DNA of 64,000 bases, from contig NC_134983.1 of NCBI RefSeq assembly GCF_050947335.1, positions 8,990,001 to 9,054,000 on the forward strand, given 5' to 3'. Made by a program: the position numbers and the translations under genes. Under the pieces are notes generated by a model. The model did not search any database. It had not been told where the DNA came from and saw nothing but the letters and a program-made list of their open reading frames with translations. The stretch is from Megachile rotundata. Lineage: Eukaryota > Arthropoda > Insecta > Hymenoptera > Megachilidae. This document shows positions 62,761 through 64,000 of the stretch, piece after piece. How positions within the stretch are numbered: the stretch's first letter is position 1; every line of letters begins with the position of its first letter.

Positions 62761-64000
62761 AGAAGTGACCGGAGAGCGTCATGGCGGCGAACGTGTTAAT
62801 GACAGGTTTAAGTTCGAGTTCGCGTGCGTTCCGAGTATCATCGAGTCTTTAGAGCAGCCTGAATGAAACGTAATGAAAAATCGTTTCTTCCAAGGAGGAA
62901 AATGGCTGTACAAGGAAGTGCTTTGAAGTTTTATTAATGATGGTGTTCCGTGAGTTCGCCGAGCCTTTCTAGGTCGTGATAATAAAACAGTCTAATTAAA
63001 GCAATCTCTTTCCTTTATCAAAGAGGTTCCGCAAATCAAATACGTTTTGATCAAAAATGTCTTTTCTCCAAAGTGTATTCTTTTTCGCGTAGTAACGACG
63101 TCTTTTCTTATTTAAATCCGTAAACTTAGAACAAAGCGTTCGAAGAAAATACTTCGATTTTCAACAAAAAATGTCTACTTCTGACTAGTGCTTTTATCCT
63201 GTTTAAGCAATAAAAATCATTCAAGTTGAAATATTAGAGAAACGATAAAACAAAACGAAACCGCATAAAATGCTTTTATGCTAAATGCCTTCACCTGCGA
63301 AATAATGGTGCTATTTTGAAAGTAATAAAATCTTTTGTTATTTGAGTTTCTAAAATCTTCAAAACAGAGAAAATGAAAGTTTCGAGGAAACGTATAGATC
63401 TACAAAAACTTTTGTTACTGAATAAACTTCATTCTTTTTAAAAACAGTCTTTTGTTATTTAAATTTTGATAATCTTACAGAAACAATGAAACATAAAATG
63501 GCAAAATTCGGCATAAATTACATTATCTTTTTTCGCTAATTTAACGAGAACTTTTTTTTCTTACAGCTTAGTAACACATTAATAACCATTATTTAAATTT
63601 CACAGAATTAGCTATTCTGAAAAACGATGAAAATAATTTGTGACTTACGGAAAGAAATTGAGGAATTATTGTTTTATTTGTTTCAAGGAAAAAAGATATT
63701 GTTTTTCCCTAAAGGACTTAAGTGTCTCTTGAAATTGGTTTCTAATTGGTCAATCGTAATAATGGAAGGTATTACCTTTTTCTTCAAATTTTTTCCTACT
63801 TGACCCTGAACTCGCCACGAACGGGCCCAGCAACTCGGTCGTCACTTAATTTTTAAGGTTCGCGAAAGCTCGAATGATTCATCAGATCTGTAATAATCGG
63901 TCGATCGACGATTACGGATCATCGGGTTTATTGTATGAAAACGACTGCCAGGTGTTTTCTTTTCACTGAAAACACACCATTGCGTCCTTTGATTTAACGG
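62760..64000. other. Non-coding sequence, probably intron
   Basis: An ATGGCGGC (YY1/Pho-like core) lies at 62781-62788. The rest is AT-rich with recurring TCTTTTGTTATTTAA-like phrases (near 63332 and 63448). No gene or RNA recognised. Confidence 0.4.

Noticed and set aside
1..64000. Transposons, viral relics, tRNA or microRNA genes
   Set aside because: I saw no transposase, reverse transcriptase or integrase-like translation, no long terminal repeats, no clear tRNA A/B box pair, and none of the common insect microRNA sequences I looked for by eye. A proper search could still find degenerate ones.
1..64000. CRISPR-like reading of the regularly spaced arrays
   Set aside because: Spacing is regular but the sequence between repeats is itself repeated, and the DNA is eukaryotic.

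Overview
This window looks like nuclear DNA of an insect, most likely a hymenopteran such as a bee. It is AT-rich but keeps many CpG dinucleotides, its only clear coding exon has consensus spliceosomal borders, and it contains TTAGG-type motifs and abundant simple-sequence arrays. There are no operons, prokaryotic signals, tRNAs, rRNAs or CRISPR arrays. The order is an inference from composition, not from a recognised gene.

One protein-coding exon can be supported strongly: a very large internal exon on the + strand at about 55692-59704. It encodes most of a single-pass, mucin-like membrane protein. It is rich in Thr, Ser, Pro, Glu and Gln, carries more than twenty N-glycosylation sequons, and has one transmembrane helix just before a perfect GTGAGT donor. 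The signal peptide must lie in exons upstream and the cytoplasmic tail in exons downstream, so the DNA on both sides of the exon is probably intronic. I cannot give it a gene name.

The other 60 kb is non-coding as far as I can see, but it is not featureless. About twenty separate blocks, some 9 kb by eye, are built from a degenerate 8-bp unit: AAATTCCC, AAATTTCT or CAATTGTT in one orientation, GGGAATTT or GGGGATTT in the other. Several have grown longer periods on top (16, 31/93, 48, 78 and 95 bp). Other tandem arrays have unrelated units: 109 bp with phased small hairpins (46662-47176), 124-127 bp (9641-10170), 188 bp (36055-36427), 30 bp (24220-24328), 26 bp containing a telomere-like AGGTTAGGTT (51152-51376), 15-18 bp built on GTTATATCGCC (40185-40555), and a strictly 10-bp-phased array that appears to reverse orientation midway (30011-30430).

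Layout: 1-28 kb is non-coding DNA studded with 8-bp blocks. 28.6-31.2 kb has two CpG-rich stretches flanking the 10-bp array and is the best candidate for promoter or 5' UTR sequence. 31-55 kb is mostly AT-rich sequence with further tandem arrays. 55.7-59.7 kb is the large exon. 59.7-64 kb is probably intron, with an 8-bp-derived array near 62 kb. Many short open frames in the repeats (strings of Gly-Ile-Trp-Phe or Ile-Pro-Lys-Ser) are artefacts of the 8-bp period.
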